This document shows, one piece after another, positions 8,753-18,607 of a stretch of DNA of 64,000 nt (the stretch's first letter is position 1; every line of letters starts with the position of its first letter). Source of the DNA: Rhizobium album (lineage in GTDB: Bacteria > Pseudomonadota > Alphaproteobacteria > Rhizobiales > Rhizobiaceae); assembly GCF_003122325.1 (NCBI RefSeq), contig NZ_QFBC01000004.1, forward strand, positions 124,001-188,000. The letters run 5' to 3'. The notes below the pieces were generated by a model. That model saw only the letters and a list, made by a program, of their open reading frames with translations. It did not search any database and had not been told where the DNA came from. The translations under genes and the position numbers were made by a program.

Positions 8753-10340
8753 CGCTGGCGGCCTCCGGTACCGGTTTTGCGCCCTTGCGCTTGAGGTTGC
8801 GGCGGACCATGCCGAGATTGGCGCCGCCGCTGGCAAAGGCGATGCCGAAATAGACGACCATGGCCGCCGCGATCAGCGCCGCAAGCGTGCCGGCACGAAC
8901 CGAAAGGGGGGCTGCGCCGGACAACGGATAGGCCAGCCAGTCGATGGCGAAATGGATGGCCGCCGCCATCACCGCGGCCGCAAGTACCAGGCGGGGAATG
9001 CGGGTCAAAAGCGGAATATCCCGCCCCCAGTGGCCGCGCCAGACCAGCGTGCCAAACAGCAGCACCGCATTCACCCATCCGGCAACGACTTCGGCGATGG
9101 CGATGCCGGCGCCGCCCAGTCGCGGGAACAGGGTGAGCGCCAGGGTGACGTTGGCGGCAACGGAAATACCGGCAAAAATCATTGGCGTGCGGGTGTCTTC
9201 GCGGGCGAAGAAGCCGGGGATGAAGGCTTTGATCAGCACGAAAGCCGGCAAGCCGAGGCCGTATATGCCGAGGATATGCGAGACGATCATCGTCGATTCC
9301 GGCGTGAACCGGCCACGCTCGAAAACGAGGCGGACGATCGGCTCGGCCATCACCAGAAGGGCAGCGGCAGCCGGCAAAGTGAGGAACAGGGTGAATTCCA
9401 CCGAGCGGTTCTGCAGATTGTCGGCTTCCTGGCGGTGGCCGCCGCGCAAGGCGCGTGCCAATTCCGGCAGGAGCACGGTCGCGACCGCGATGCCGACGAC
9501 GCCGAGCGGCAGCTGGTAGATGCGGTCGGCATAGACCAGCGAGGAGACCGCTCCTTCCTTGCCGGAAGCGATGTTGGTGTTGATCAGGAGGTTGATCTGG
9601 GTGATGCCACCGGTGATCGCCGCCGGCAAGGCAAGCACCAGCAGGCGCCGGACGTTGGCGGTAAAGCGCGGCCGGCGGAAACCGATCTTGATGCCGGCAT
9701 TGCGCACCGCGATCCAGACGATGGCCAGTTGCACGAAACCCGAGGCCATGACGCCCCAGGCCAGCGCATGGCCGACCGTGACGGCATCCATGCCGCGATA
9801 CCAGGCATAAGCGAGCACGGCGATCAGGATGATGTTGAGGAAGACCGGTGCGATCGCCGCGGCGAAATAGCGGTGCAACGAGTTCAGCATGCCGCCCATC
9901 ATCGAGGCCAGCGACATGCAGGCGAGATAGGGGAACATAATGGTGGCAAGCGACACCGTGTTCTCGAATTTCAGCGGATCGCTCAGGAAGCCCGGCGCGA
10001 CGACGGTGCGCACCAGGAACGGCATGGACAGTTCCATGGCGATGGTCAGCACCATCAGCACCGTGAACAGGACGCCGAATACCTCTTCGGAGAAGCGCCG
10101 GGCACCATCCATACCCTGCTGCTCGATCTCCTTGGCGAAGAGCGGCACGAAGGCGGAATTGAAGGCACCTTCGGCAAACAGGCGCCGGAAGGTGTTGGGG
10201 AAGCGGAAGGCGGCGTTGAAGGCATCGGCCATCGGCCCGGTGCCCAGCGCCGCCGCCATCAGGCTTTCACGGACAAAACCGAAGATGCGACTGCCCAGCG
10301 TCGCGCCGCCGACGGTTGCGAATTTCTTGACCAGGCTCAT
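8745..10340 (-). CDS. murJ: Lipid II flippase MurJ
   Basis: Inner-membrane flippase of the MOP superfamily moving lipid II across the membrane for peptidoglycan synthesis. 531 residues with about 14 hydrophobic helices and the MurJ/MviN N-terminal signature ([14 protein letters not shown], then [20 protein letters not shown]). Its ATG overlaps the glnD stop as ATGA, an arrangement common in alphaproteobacteria. Confidence 0.96.
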   Translation of the reverse strand: MSLVKKFATVGGATLGSRIFGFVRESLMAAALGTGPMADAFNAAFRFPNTFRRLFAEGAFNSAFVPLFAKEIEQQGMDGARRFSEEVFGVLFTVLMVLTIAMELSMPFLVRTVVAPGFLSDPLKFENTVSLATIMFPYLACMSLASMMGGMLNSLHRYFAAAIAPVFLNIILIAVLAYAWYRGMDAVTVGHALAWGVMASGFVQLAIVWIAVRNAGIKIGFRRPRFTANVRRLLVLALPAAITGGITQINLLINTNIASGKEGAVSSLVYADRIYQLPLGVVGIAVATVLLPELARALRGGHRQEADNLQNRSVEFTLFLTLPAAAALLVMAEPIVRLVFERGRFTPESTMIVSHILGIYGLGLPAFVLIKAFIPGFFAREDTRTPMIFAGISVAANVTLALTLFPRLGGAGIAIAEVVAGWVNAVLLFGTLVWRGHWGRDIPLLTRIPRLVLAAAVMAAAIHFAIDWLAYPLSGAAPLSVRAGTLAALIAAAMVVYFGIAFASGGANLGMVRRNLKRKGAKPVPEAASDE

Positions 10341-13210
10341 GCGTCGGATTTCGCCTTCTTTGCCACGGGAGCGGACCGCACCACCGTCGGGGCGATGATG
10401 CCGGACGGCATACGTGCCCTCGCCTCGTCCTCCTGCTCGCTCATGACCGCTTTCAGGCGGGCGATGACGTTGGCCCGCTTGTTCTCGTTGACGATCTTCT
10501 GGCCGACGAGGTCGGTGACATAGAAGGTGTCGATGACCTTTTCACCAAAGGTCGTGATGCGGGCCGAATGGATGTCGAGCGACAGATCGGAGAGCACGGC
10601 GGTGATCTCCGACAGCAGGCCGGGCCTGTCCAGGCACTCCACCTCGACGACGGAAAACTTGTTCGACAGCGTGTTGGAGATGACCGCCGAGGGCGGGATG
10701 ACGAAGGCACGGTTCTTCTTGCGGTTCCTGGTGCGGGTGGCGATGACTTCGGGCAGGCGCTTGGCGCCGGACAGCACGTCCTCGATCATCTTGCCGATGG
10801 TGGCGGCGCGGCGCATCTCGTCCTCGTCGTTGGGAAACTCACGGTTGATGAGGATGGTATCGAGGGCGCGGCCATCGGAGGTGGTGAAGATCTGCGCATC
10901 GGCGATGTTGGCGCCGGCCGCCGCACAAGCGCCGGCGATGACGGCGAGCAGACGTGGATGGTCGGGCGAAAGCACGGTGATTTCGGTGATCGCATGGAAG
11001 GAATGGGTGCGCACCATGGTCGCCAGCGCCTTGCCCGCCTTGTCGGCCTCGCGAATGAACTGCGCGTGGCGCACCTGGTCTTCCAGCGGCACCGAGAGCA
11101 AATATGGCTGGTAATGCAGCTTCGAATAGGTCTTGCGGTCCTTCTGGCTCCAGTCGCCCAGCGCATTGTAGAGGTCTTCGGCCGCCGCCTTGGCGCGCTC
11201 CTTGCGCGAGACTTCGGAGAAGCCGCCGGCGAGCAGCAGTTCGGTCTCGTAGTAGAGCGTGCGCAACAACTGGCCCTTCCAGCCGTTCCAGACGCCGGGC
11301 CCGACGGCGCGGATATCGCAGACGGTCAGCACCAGAAGCATCTTCAGCCGATCCAGCGATTGCACCCGTTCGGCGAAATCGGTGATCGTCTTGCGGTCGT
11401 TCAGGTCGCGGGTCTGCGCCACCATCGACATGGTCAGGTGTTCCTCGACCAGCCAGACCACCATTTCCGTCTGCTTCGGGTTGAGGCCGAAGCGCGGCGC
11501 GAGCTTGCGGCAGACACGGGCGCCGGCTATCGAATGATCCTCCTGCCGGCCCTTGGCGATGTCGTGCAGCAGCACCGCGACATACAGCGTCTCGCGGTCC
11601 TCGATGCCCGGCATCAGCTTGGTGATCAGCGGATGGATGTCATCCGCCCTGCCCTTCTCGATCTCCGACAGCACCTCGACGGTGCGCAGCAGGTGCTCGT
11701 CCACCGTATAGTGATGATACATGTTAAACTGCATCATCGAGACGATCTTGCCGAATTCCGGGATGAAGCGGCCGAGCACGCCCGCCTCGTTCATCCGCCG
11801 CAGGATCAATGCCGGGTCGCGCGGCGACGTCAGGATCGACAGGAACAGCCGGTTGGCCTCCTCGTTCTCGCGCAATGCATTGTCGATCAGCGAGAAGGAG
11901 CGGGTGAGCCGCCGCAGCGCATCCGGATGGAACTCCAGACCGTGGATATCGGCGACATGGAACAGCCGGATGATGCTGACCGGGTCCTTCTTGAAGACAT
12001 CCGGATTGGCAAGCGCGATGCGGCCGCGATCCTCGACGAACTCGAGGGTGCCGGGGATCTTGCGGCTGCGGTGGGCAAAGCGGCTGATCATGCCGGTCAG
12101 CCCCGGCGTCGCCTTCGCCTGCTGCTCTTCGAGAGCGGCGCAGAAGATGCGGGTGAGATCGCCGACGTCCTTGGCGACCAGGAAATAGTGCTTCATGAAG
12201 CGCTCGACGGCCGAAAGGCCGGGGCGCGAATGATAACCCAGCGCCTCGGCAATCTCCCGCTGGATGTCGAAGGACAGGCGCTCCTCCGATTTGCCGGTGA
12301 GGAAATGCATGTGGCAGCGCACCGCCCAGAGGAAATCCTCCGACTTGAGGAACAGCGACAATTCCTGCTTCGACAGCACGCCCAGCTTCACGAGGTCGGC
12401 GGCATCACGCACGTGGTAATAATATTTGGCGATCCAGAACAGCGTGTGCAGGTCGCGCAGGCCGCCCTTGCCTTCCTTGACATTCGGCTCGACGAGATAG
12501 CGGGTGTCGCCGGCCTTGCGATGACGGGCATCGCGTTCGGCCAGCTTGGCAGCGATGAATTCCGGGCCGGTGCCGGCGGTGACTTCCTTGTCGAAGCGGG
12601 TTTCGAGTTCCTTCACCAGCGCCGCCGCGCCGCAGATATAGCGGGTCTCGAGGATCGCCGTGCGGATCGTCATGTCTTCCTTGGACAGCCGGATGCATTC
12701 CTCGATGGTGCGCGAGGAATGGCCGACCTTGAAGCCCATGTCCCAGAGAATGTAGAGCATGAACTCCACCGCCTTGCGCATCGCATCGGTGGGTTTCGGC
12801 GGGAAGAGGAACAGGAGGTCGATGTCGGAGCCCGGCGCCAGCGTATCGCGGCCATAACCGCCGACGGCGCTGACGGCGATGTCATCGGCCTTCAGCGGCT
12901 GGATGTGGGTGATGACGAAGCCGTAAAGGATGGAAATCAACTGGTCCTGCAGCCAGGAAATGCGATAGGCGCAGTTGAGGCCGCTGCCCTCCTGCAGGAA
13001 AAACTGCTTGGCCTTTTCCCGCCCCTCGGTGCTCGCCTTCTTCAGCGTCGAAAGCAGTGCCGAACGCAAGGCATCCGATTTCGGCGGATGTTTTTGCGTC
13101 AGCGCTTCACATTCGGCCCTGAGCGCCTCGACGTCGAGAATGGCGGGCCGGCCGGCCTCCTGATTGCCGATCGCAGCCAGGACCTGGCGCGAGGTACGTT
13201 GCGTCTGCAT
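10337..13210 (-). CDS. glnD: Bifunctional [protein-PII] uridylyltransferase / uridylyl-removing enzyme GlnD
   Basis: Primary nitrogen sensor that uridylylates GlnB/GlnK PII proteins at low glutamine and removes UMP at high glutamine. 957 residues in the expected order: nucleotidyltransferase domain with [19 protein letters not shown] (catalytic Asp pair), a linker, the HD domain with [14 protein letters not shown], and two C-terminal ACT domains (about 750-820 and 855-930). No truncation. It heads a transcription unit with murJ. Confidence 0.97.
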   Translation of the reverse strand: MQTQRTSRQVLAAIGNQEAGRPAILDVEALRAECEALTQKHPPKSDALRSALLSTLKKASTEGREKAKQFFLQEGSGLNCAYRISWLQDQLISILYGFVITHIQPLKADDIAVSAVGGYGRDTLAPGSDIDLLFLFPPKPTDAMRKAVEFMLYILWDMGFKVGHSSRTIEECIRLSKEDMTIRTAILETRYICGAAALVKELETRFDKEVTAGTGPEFIAAKLAERDARHRKAGDTRYLVEPNVKEGKGGLRDLHTLFWIAKYYYHVRDAADLVKLGVLSKQELSLFLKSEDFLWAVRCHMHFLTGKSEERLSFDIQREIAEALGYHSRPGLSAVERFMKHYFLVAKDVGDLTRIFCAALEEQQAKATPGLTGMISRFAHRSRKIPGTLEFVEDRGRIALANPDVFKKDPVSIIRLFHVADIHGLEFHPDALRRLTRSFSLIDNALRENEEANRLFLSILTSPRDPALILRRMNEAGVLGRFIPEFGKIVSMMQFNMYHHYTVDEHLLRTVEVLSEIEKGRADDIHPLITKLMPGIEDRETLYVAVLLHDIAKGRQEDHSIAGARVCRKLAPRFGLNPKQTEMVVWLVEEHLTMSMVAQTRDLNDRKTITDFAERVQSLDRLKMLLVLTVCDIRAVGPGVWNGWKGQLLRTLYYETELLLAGGFSEVSRKERAKAAAEDLYNALGDWSQKDRKTYSKLHYQPYLLSVPLEDQVRHAQFIREADKAGKALATMVRTHSFHAITEITVLSPDHPRLLAVIAGACAAAGANIADAQIFTTSDGRALDTILINREFPNDEDEMRRAATIGKMIEDVLSGAKRLPEVIATRTRNRKKNRAFVIPPSAVISNTLSNKFSVVEVECLDRPGLLSEITAVLSDLSLDIHSARITTFGEKVIDTFYVTDLVGQKIVNENKRANVIARLKAVMSEQEDEARARMPSGIIAPTVVRSAPVAKKAKSDA

Positions 13211-13308
13211 GCTGATAGCGCCTCATTGTGGCTGTTGGCGGGCTCGCCCCGAGGATAGTGCGCAAGCCTTGCCAACTCGTTTCCTATATAGGCCGCGCCG
13301 CTGCCTTA

Positions 13309-14322
13309 TCACAACCGCTTGCCGCTTGCACGCCACTGGCGCGGGCTGACACCGGTGACGCGCCGGAATTCGCGGTTGAAGTTGGATTTGGTGCCGAAAC
13401 CGGCGGCGAACATGATGTCCGTCATCGGCGACGACGTGTCCCGCAGCAGCCGGCAAGCCTCCGCAACACGCCGGTTGTTGACGAATTGCGAGACGTTGAT
13501 GCCCGCCGCGCGATTGATGACGGCGGAAACATCGCGCGACGGCATGCCGGCCCGGCGGGCAAGCTTGGCGAGGCTGAGGTTTTCGTCCTTGTAGAGATCG
13601 CTTTCATCCAGCGCCGCCGCGACACGCGCCAGCAGCATCTGGTCGGCATCGCTGACATGGTCCACGGGTGCCGGGACGGGCGTGGCCGGCGGGAGGAATT
13701 CGCCGGAAAGATAATAGACCAGCAGCCCGGCGACGACGGCGAGGTTGATCAGCCCCACGGCGGCGGGCACGTCGCTGTTGCCGTAACGGACGGTGTAAAG
13801 CGCCAGGCCGGCATCGCTGACGGCAAAGAACAGCATCAGGCCTGCCGTCAGCCGCGCCGCCCGCAGCACCGGAGCGGCCCGATGGAAAGGCGCCGCCACC
13901 ATGGCGCCGTCGGCAACCAGCGTCAGGCGAAGGAGCGAAATGCCGTAGAAGGAAAAGAGGACAAGCAGCAGCAGGTCCACCCAGTTGGTGTTGACCGCCA
14001 GGGCAAGCACCAACGCCAGCGGCCCGATCACATGCAGCCATGGCTTTTGCGGCGGTGGTTCGGCCAGCGCCCGGAAGGCGAGAAAGGCGAGCGGCGGCAT
14101 GATCGACGCCGTGACCGGCTGCACCGGCTCCAGCACATGGATGCCGTAGCCGAAACGCAGTCCGACGATCATGCCCTGCAGCGCATAGAGCAACAGGAAG
14201 GCGGTGAAATAGGCACGCGAGCCCGGCGCCTCGACACCCTTCAGGCTGCGATAGAGCGTCAGCGCCACGGCAAGGCCGACGATGAAGGGCAAGGGAACGG
14301 AAAGCACGCAAGGAACCCGCAA
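13309..14322 (-). CDS. Membrane-anchored AraC-family transcriptional regulator
   Basis: 337 residues. The first ~215 contain about six or seven hydrophobic segments and the last ~100 form an AraC/XylS double helix-turn-helix (SLAKLARRAGMPSRDVSAVI and MTDIMFAAGFGTKSNFNREF). Such proteins sense a signal at the membrane and bind DNA from the inner face. It is divergent from the secreted hydrolase gene at 14434 with 111 bases between, so that gene is the likely target (inference). The frame begins with TTG at 14322; GTG at 14307 is an alternative, and neither has a strong ribosome site. Confidence 0.8.
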   Translation of the reverse strand: MRVPCVLSVPLPFIVGLAVALTLYRSLKGVEAPGSRAYFTAFLLLYALQGMIVGLRFGYGIHVLEPVQPVTASIMPPLAFLAFRALAEPPPQKPWLHVIGPLALVLALAVNTNWVDLLLLVLFSFYGISLLRLTLVADGAMVAAPFHRAAPVLRAARLTAGLMLFFAVSDAGLALYTVRYGNSDVPAAVGLINLAVVAGLLVYYLSGEFLPPATPVPAPVDHVSDADQMLLARVAAALDESDLYKDENLSLAKLARRAGMPSRDVSAVINRAAGINVSQFVNNRRVAEACRLLRDTSSPMTDIMFAAGFGTKSNFNREFRRVTGVSPRQWRASGKRL

Positions 14323-14433
14323 AAAGGACGACCGACATCATGATCCGGGAGACCTCTATCACGTTCGAGGTCGAAAAAACTGCCAGCGCGGCATTTTCTC
14401 GCGGACATCTTCAACCGCACAAGGTACCACGCA

Positions 14434-15477
14434 ATGCTCCATACCCTCGTCATCTCGGTGTTTACCGCCGCCACGACGCTGATCGATGCCTTGACCCCGG
14501 CCGCCGCCTTCGAGGCCGGCACGCAGTGGATCACCATCACCCCGCCCCATCGTTCAGCCACCGAAGCCGTGCTGATCACCTACCCCGCCAAGGCAGACGG
14601 CGATGCCTATACGCTCGGTGCCGACGACCTCTGGACCGGCGTGCCGGCCCGGCGCAACGCAACGCCGGTGGCCGAGAAATTTCCGCTGGTGATCCTCAGC
14701 CATGGCTCCGGCGGCAACGCCGCTTCGCTTGGCTGGCTGACGACCGAGCTTGCCCGCAACGGCTTCATCGTTGCCGCACCCAACCACCTGCACAGCACGT
14801 CGGGCGATTCCATTCCGGTGGAAAGTTTCAAGATCTGGGAGCGGCCGCAGGATATCTCCGCCCTGATCGATAGGCTGCTTGCCGATCCGGACTGGTCCAG
14901 GATAATCGACAAGGACCGCATCGGCGGCATCGGCTTTTCGCTCGGCGGCACCAGCATGATGCTGGCGGCCGGCGCCCAGACCTCGCTCGGTGCCTTCGAC
15001 GACTATTGCCAGGCGGCGGACGGCAAGGATGGCGGCTGTAACTGGTTCCTGCGCGGCGGCGTCGATCTCTCGAAGGTGGACCGCACGGCGTTCGAGGGCA
15101 GCTACCGAGACCCGCGCCTTTCCGCCCTCGTCGCCGTCGACCCCGGCTTCGCCATGGCCTACCAGCCCGACAGCCTGAAGGCGATGGCCCTGCCGACGCT
15201 CGTGATCAATCTCGGCGAAGGCGACGGTATCCTGCCGGGCGTTCGTTCCGATGCTTTGGTGAAGCAGATTCCGGGCGCCGGATACGCGGCCATTCCCGCC
15301 GCCACGCACTTCACCTTCCTCGGTGTGTGCAATCCGAACGGCGCCGAGGTGCTGAAGCGCTACGGCGAGGAGGAGCCGATATGCGAGGACGGCGGCGATG
15401 TTTCGCGCGTCGAACTGCACAAGCAGATCTTCTTCCAAGCCGCCGTCTTCCTGCGCAAGGCGCTGGTGGAGAAATAA
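14434..15477 (+). CDS. Secreted alpha/beta hydrolase (dienelactone-hydrolase/PAF-acetylhydrolase-like)
   Basis: 347-residue alpha/beta-hydrolase. The N-terminus is hydrophobic and ends near AAAFEAG, looking like a cleavable signal peptide, so it is probably periplasmic or exported. The oxyanion region VILSHGSGGNAAS, the nucleophile elbow GIGFSLGGTS (Ser ~170) and a C-terminal ATHFTFLG (candidate catalytic His) give a plausible triad. Related proteins hydrolyse short esters or oxidised phospholipids; the substrate here is unknown. It is divergent from the AraC-type gene and followed by a palindromic repeat element. Confidence 0.75.
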   Translation: MLHTLVISVFTAATTLIDALTPAAAFEAGTQWITITPPHRSATEAVLITYPAKADGDAYTLGADDLWTGVPARRNATPVAEKFPLVILSHGSGGNAASLGWLTTELARNGFIVAAPNHLHSTSGDSIPVESFKIWERPQDISALIDRLLADPDWSRIIDKDRIGGIGFSLGGTSMMLAAGAQTSLGAFDDYCQAADGKDGGCNWFLRGGVDLSKVDRTAFEGSYRDPRLSALVAVDPGFAMAYQPDSLKAMALPTLVINLGEGDGILPGVRSDALVKQIPGAGYAAIPAATHFTFLGVCNPNGAEVLKRYGEEEPICEDGGDVSRVELHKQIFFQAAVFLRKALVEK

Positions 15478-15505
15478 AAGATAGCAGTTCAAGATAGTTG
15501 AGTGA

Positions 15506-15750
15506 GAGACCTCTCATCCCCTGCCGGCACTGTCTCCCTTTTTGGCCAGGGTTATCGCAGAGGGGCCGCAGGCCGCAGCGGGATGAGGAGATGTCACACG
15601 GCAAAACCTGCACTCCTGGCTCCCCCTCATCCGACCCTTCGGGCCACCTTCTGCCCGCCGGGGAGAAGGGGAAAAGGCGACGTCACGCCAAAAGCGACGG
15701 CACTGCCGTTTTGACGGGGAGAGTCAGGGTGAGGGGCAAGCACCGGAGCG
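15506..15750. repeat. Composite rhizobial palindromic intergenic repeat
   Basis: The gap between the hydrolase and mutS is built of inverted repeats. CTCATCCCCTGCCGGC at 15513-15528 pairs imperfectly with 15572-15587. CCCCTCATCCGACCCTTCGG within 15621-15672 is followed by a GGGGAGAAGGGG arm. A further GGTGAGGGGC arm lies near 15728-15738. The central unit is the same family as 49207-49257, in inverted orientation. Confidence 0.7.
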
Positions 15751-15753
15751 TTA

Positions 15754-18495
15754 CTACCGCTTCTCCGTATCGAGCTGCTTCTTCAGGTCATACAGCGCAT
15801 CCAGCGCCTCACGTGGCGTCATGTCGTCGAGTGCCAGGTCCTTCAACGCCTCCTCGACCTTCGAGGGGCCGGCGCGTTTCTGTTCCTCGCGGCGCACGGC
15901 CACCTGGAACAGCGGCAGGTCGTCGATCAGCTGGCTGGCCGGGTTCTTGCGGTCGGCATCCTCCAGCTTGGTCAGCACGTCGCGGGCACGCGCCACGACC
16001 GAGGCCGGCAGGCCGGCGAGGCGGGCTACCTGGATGCCGTAGGAGCGATCCGCCGCCCCCGGCCCGACCTCGTGCAGGAAAATGACGTCGCCATGCCATT
16101 CCTTCACCCGCATCGTCGCATTCGAGAGGCGCGAGAGCTTTTCCGACAGCACGGTCAGCTCGTGGAAATGCGTGGCGAACAGGCCACGGCAGCGGTTGAT
16201 CTCGTGCAGGTGCTCCACCGCCGCCCAGGCGATCGACAGGCCGTCGAAGGTGGCGGTACCTCTACCGATCTCGTCGAGGATGACCAGCGAGCGCTCGGTC
16301 GCCTGGTTGAGGATCGCCGCCGTCTCGACCATCTCGACCATGAAGGTCGAGCGGCCGCGGGCAAGATCGTCGGAAGCGCCGACGCGGGAAAACAGCCGGT
16401 CGACGACGCCGATATGCGCCGAGGCCGCCGGCACGAAGGACCCCATCTGCGCCAGGATGGCGATCAGCGCGTTCTGGCGCAGGAAGGTCGATTTACCGCC
16501 CATGTTCGGGCCGGTCAGCAGCCAGATGGCGCCCAGCGCCTCGCCGTGTTTCGGTGAAAGGTCGCAATTGTTTGCGACGAAAGGATTGGCCGATTGACGT
16601 CTCAGCGCCTGCTCGACCACCGGATGGCGCCCGCCCGAGATGGCGAACATCGTCGAGGCATCGACCACGGGACGGCAATAATTCTGCTCTTCGGCCAGCA
16701 GCGCCAGCCCTGCGCCGACATCGATGACGGCCAGCGCCCGGGCACCGGCCTTGATCCTCTCCGCCTCGCCGACGACGGCTTTGACCATCTCGTCGAAGGC
16801 GGCCAGCTCGATCGTCAGCGCCCGGTCGGCGGCGTTGGCGATACGGCTTTCCAGGTCGGCAAGCTCGGTGGTGGTGAAACGCATGGCGCTTGCCATCGTC
16901 TGGCGATGGATGAAGCGGGCCTTGGCCTCCGGCGTATCGGTCATCGTGCCGGCATTGCCGGCAGTGACCTCGATGAAATAACCGAGCACGTTGTTGTGCT
17001 TGATCTTCAGCGACTTGATGCCGGTCTCTTCGGCATATTGCAGTTGCAGGCCAGCGATGACGCGGCGGGATTCGTCGCGCAACGCCCGCACCTCGTCGAG
17101 TTCCGGATTGGCGCCCTTGGCGAGAAAACCGCCGTCACGCTTCAAAAGCGGCAACTCTTCGGCCAGCATACCGCCCAGCCAGGCTTCGAGCCCGGCCGGC
17201 AAGGCGGCAAGGCCGGCCAGCGCCTGCTGCAACTCTTCCGGCAGCAGCCGTTCGCCGAGGAACCGCGCCACCTGCGCGGCGGCGCCAAGCCCGTAGCGGA
17301 TGGCGCCGAGATCGCGCGGGCCGCCGCGGTCGAGCGCCAGCCGCGACAAGGCACGCGGCATGTCCGGCACATGTTTCAGCGCATCGCGCAGGTCGCTGCA
17401 GAGCGAAGGTTCGCTCATCAGGAAGCCGATGGAATCCAGCCTCTGGCCGATCGCTTCCGCATCGGTGAGCGGCGACATCAGCCGTTCGGCGAGCAGACGC
17501 GCCCCGCCGCCGGTCACCGTCCGGTCGATCGCCTTCAGGAGCGAGCCGTTGCGGTCGCCGGCAAGCGTGCGGGTCAGCTCCAGGTTGGCGCGGGTGGCCG
17601 GGTCGATGAACAGGGTGGAGGCGGCACTTTCGCGCTCCGGCCGGCCGAGCGGCGGGCGCTCGGCGATCTGAGTCTTCTCCACGTAAGCGACGGCCGCCGC
17701 CGCCGCCGCATGTTCGGCGCGTGAAAAACTGCCGAAACCGTCGAGCGTGCCGACATTGTAATAGCGGGCGATGCGGGTTTCCGCCGTGGCGCTGTCGAAG
17801 AGCACGGCCGGTTGCGGCACGACGACGCGGCCGAGCACGTCGAAGGCGGGTTTCAGCTCAAGATCGTGGAACAGCGTGTCGGCGACGATCAGTTCGCGCG
17901 GATCGATGCGCAGGATATCGGCGAGCAGGCGGCTTGGCTCCGTCTCCGCCAAGCGGAAGACGCCGGTGGAAATGTCGATCCAGGCCAGCGCCATCACCGC
18001 GCCGCTGCCGCCGCGGATGCGGGCCAGCGCCATCAGGTAATTGGATTCCGAGGGCGAAAGCAGCTTCTCCTCGGTGATCGTGCCCGGCGTCACCAGCCGC
18101 ACGACATCGCGGCGGACGACGGATTTCGAGCCGCGTTTCTTCGCTTCGGCCGGATCTTCCACCTGCTCGCAGACGGCGACGCGAAAACCGAGCGAAATCA
18201 GCTTCTGCAGGTAGTCGTCGGCGGCATGCACCGGCACGCCGCACATCGGAATGTCCTGGCCGAGATGCTGCCCCCTCTTGGTCAGCGTGATGCCGAGCGC
18301 CCGCGAGGCATCGACCGCATCCTCGAAGAACAGCTCGTAGAAATCACCCATCCGGTAGAACAGCAGCGAGCCGGGATTGTTGGCCTTGATCTCGATATAC
18401 TGCTCCATCATCGGCGTCGCCGATGCCCGGCTTTCGTCGGAGGCGAGCGTCGTTGCCGTCAACGGCTCCGCAATGGGGGAAAAACTGTTTGTCAC
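15754..18495 (-). CDS. mutS: DNA mismatch repair protein MutS
   Basis: Mismatch-recognition ATPase starting methyl-independent or strand-directed repair with MutL. 913 residues, slightly long at the N-terminus as in other rhizobia. The mismatch-binding domain holds the Phe-x-Glu wedge (MGDFYELF), and the C-terminal ABC-type ATPase has [10 protein letters not shown] (Walker A), [17 protein letters not shown] (Walker B/signature) and FATHFHELT. Leftward; divergent from tme across 112 bases. Confidence 0.97.
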   Translation of the reverse strand: MTNSFSPIAEPLTATTLASDESRASATPMMEQYIEIKANNPGSLLFYRMGDFYELFFEDAVDASRALGITLTKRGQHLGQDIPMCGVPVHAADDYLQKLISLGFRVAVCEQVEDPAEAKKRGSKSVVRRDVVRLVTPGTITEEKLLSPSESNYLMALARIRGGSGAVMALAWIDISTGVFRLAETEPSRLLADILRIDPRELIVADTLFHDLELKPAFDVLGRVVVPQPAVLFDSATAETRIARYYNVGTLDGFGSFSRAEHAAAAAAVAYVEKTQIAERPPLGRPERESAASTLFIDPATRANLELTRTLAGDRNGSLLKAIDRTVTGGGARLLAERLMSPLTDAEAIGQRLDSIGFLMSEPSLCSDLRDALKHVPDMPRALSRLALDRGGPRDLGAIRYGLGAAAQVARFLGERLLPEELQQALAGLAALPAGLEAWLGGMLAEELPLLKRDGGFLAKGANPELDEVRALRDESRRVIAGLQLQYAEETGIKSLKIKHNNVLGYFIEVTAGNAGTMTDTPEAKARFIHRQTMASAMRFTTTELADLESRIANAADRALTIELAAFDEMVKAVVGEAERIKAGARALAVIDVGAGLALLAEEQNYCRPVVDASTMFAISGGRHPVVEQALRRQSANPFVANNCDLSPKHGEALGAIWLLTGPNMGGKSTFLRQNALIAILAQMGSFVPAASAHIGVVDRLFSRVGASDDLARGRSTFMVEMVETAAILNQATERSLVILDEIGRGTATFDGLSIAWAAVEHLHEINRCRGLFATHFHELTVLSEKLSRLSNATMRVKEWHGDVIFLHEVGPGAADRSYGIQVARLAGLPASVVARARDVLTKLEDADRKNPASQLIDDLPLFQVAVRREEQKRAGPSKVEEALKDLALDDMTPREALDALYDLKKQLDTEKR

Positions 18496-18607
18496 GATCT
18501 AGCTGTTTTCATGTCGGGAAAGTCATGCAACATAACGGCCCGAGCGGAACGAACACAATAAGAAGGACGGCCGATCAAGCGGCTGCCCACAGTTAGGTAG
18601 AGGAAAT

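Noticed and set aside
10568-13258. Very long open frame (896 codons) on the plus strand opposite glnD
   Set aside because: It is the high-GC mirror of glnD: composition rich in Arg, Gly, Asp, His and Gln, no recognisable domain, and fully overlapped by a certain gene.
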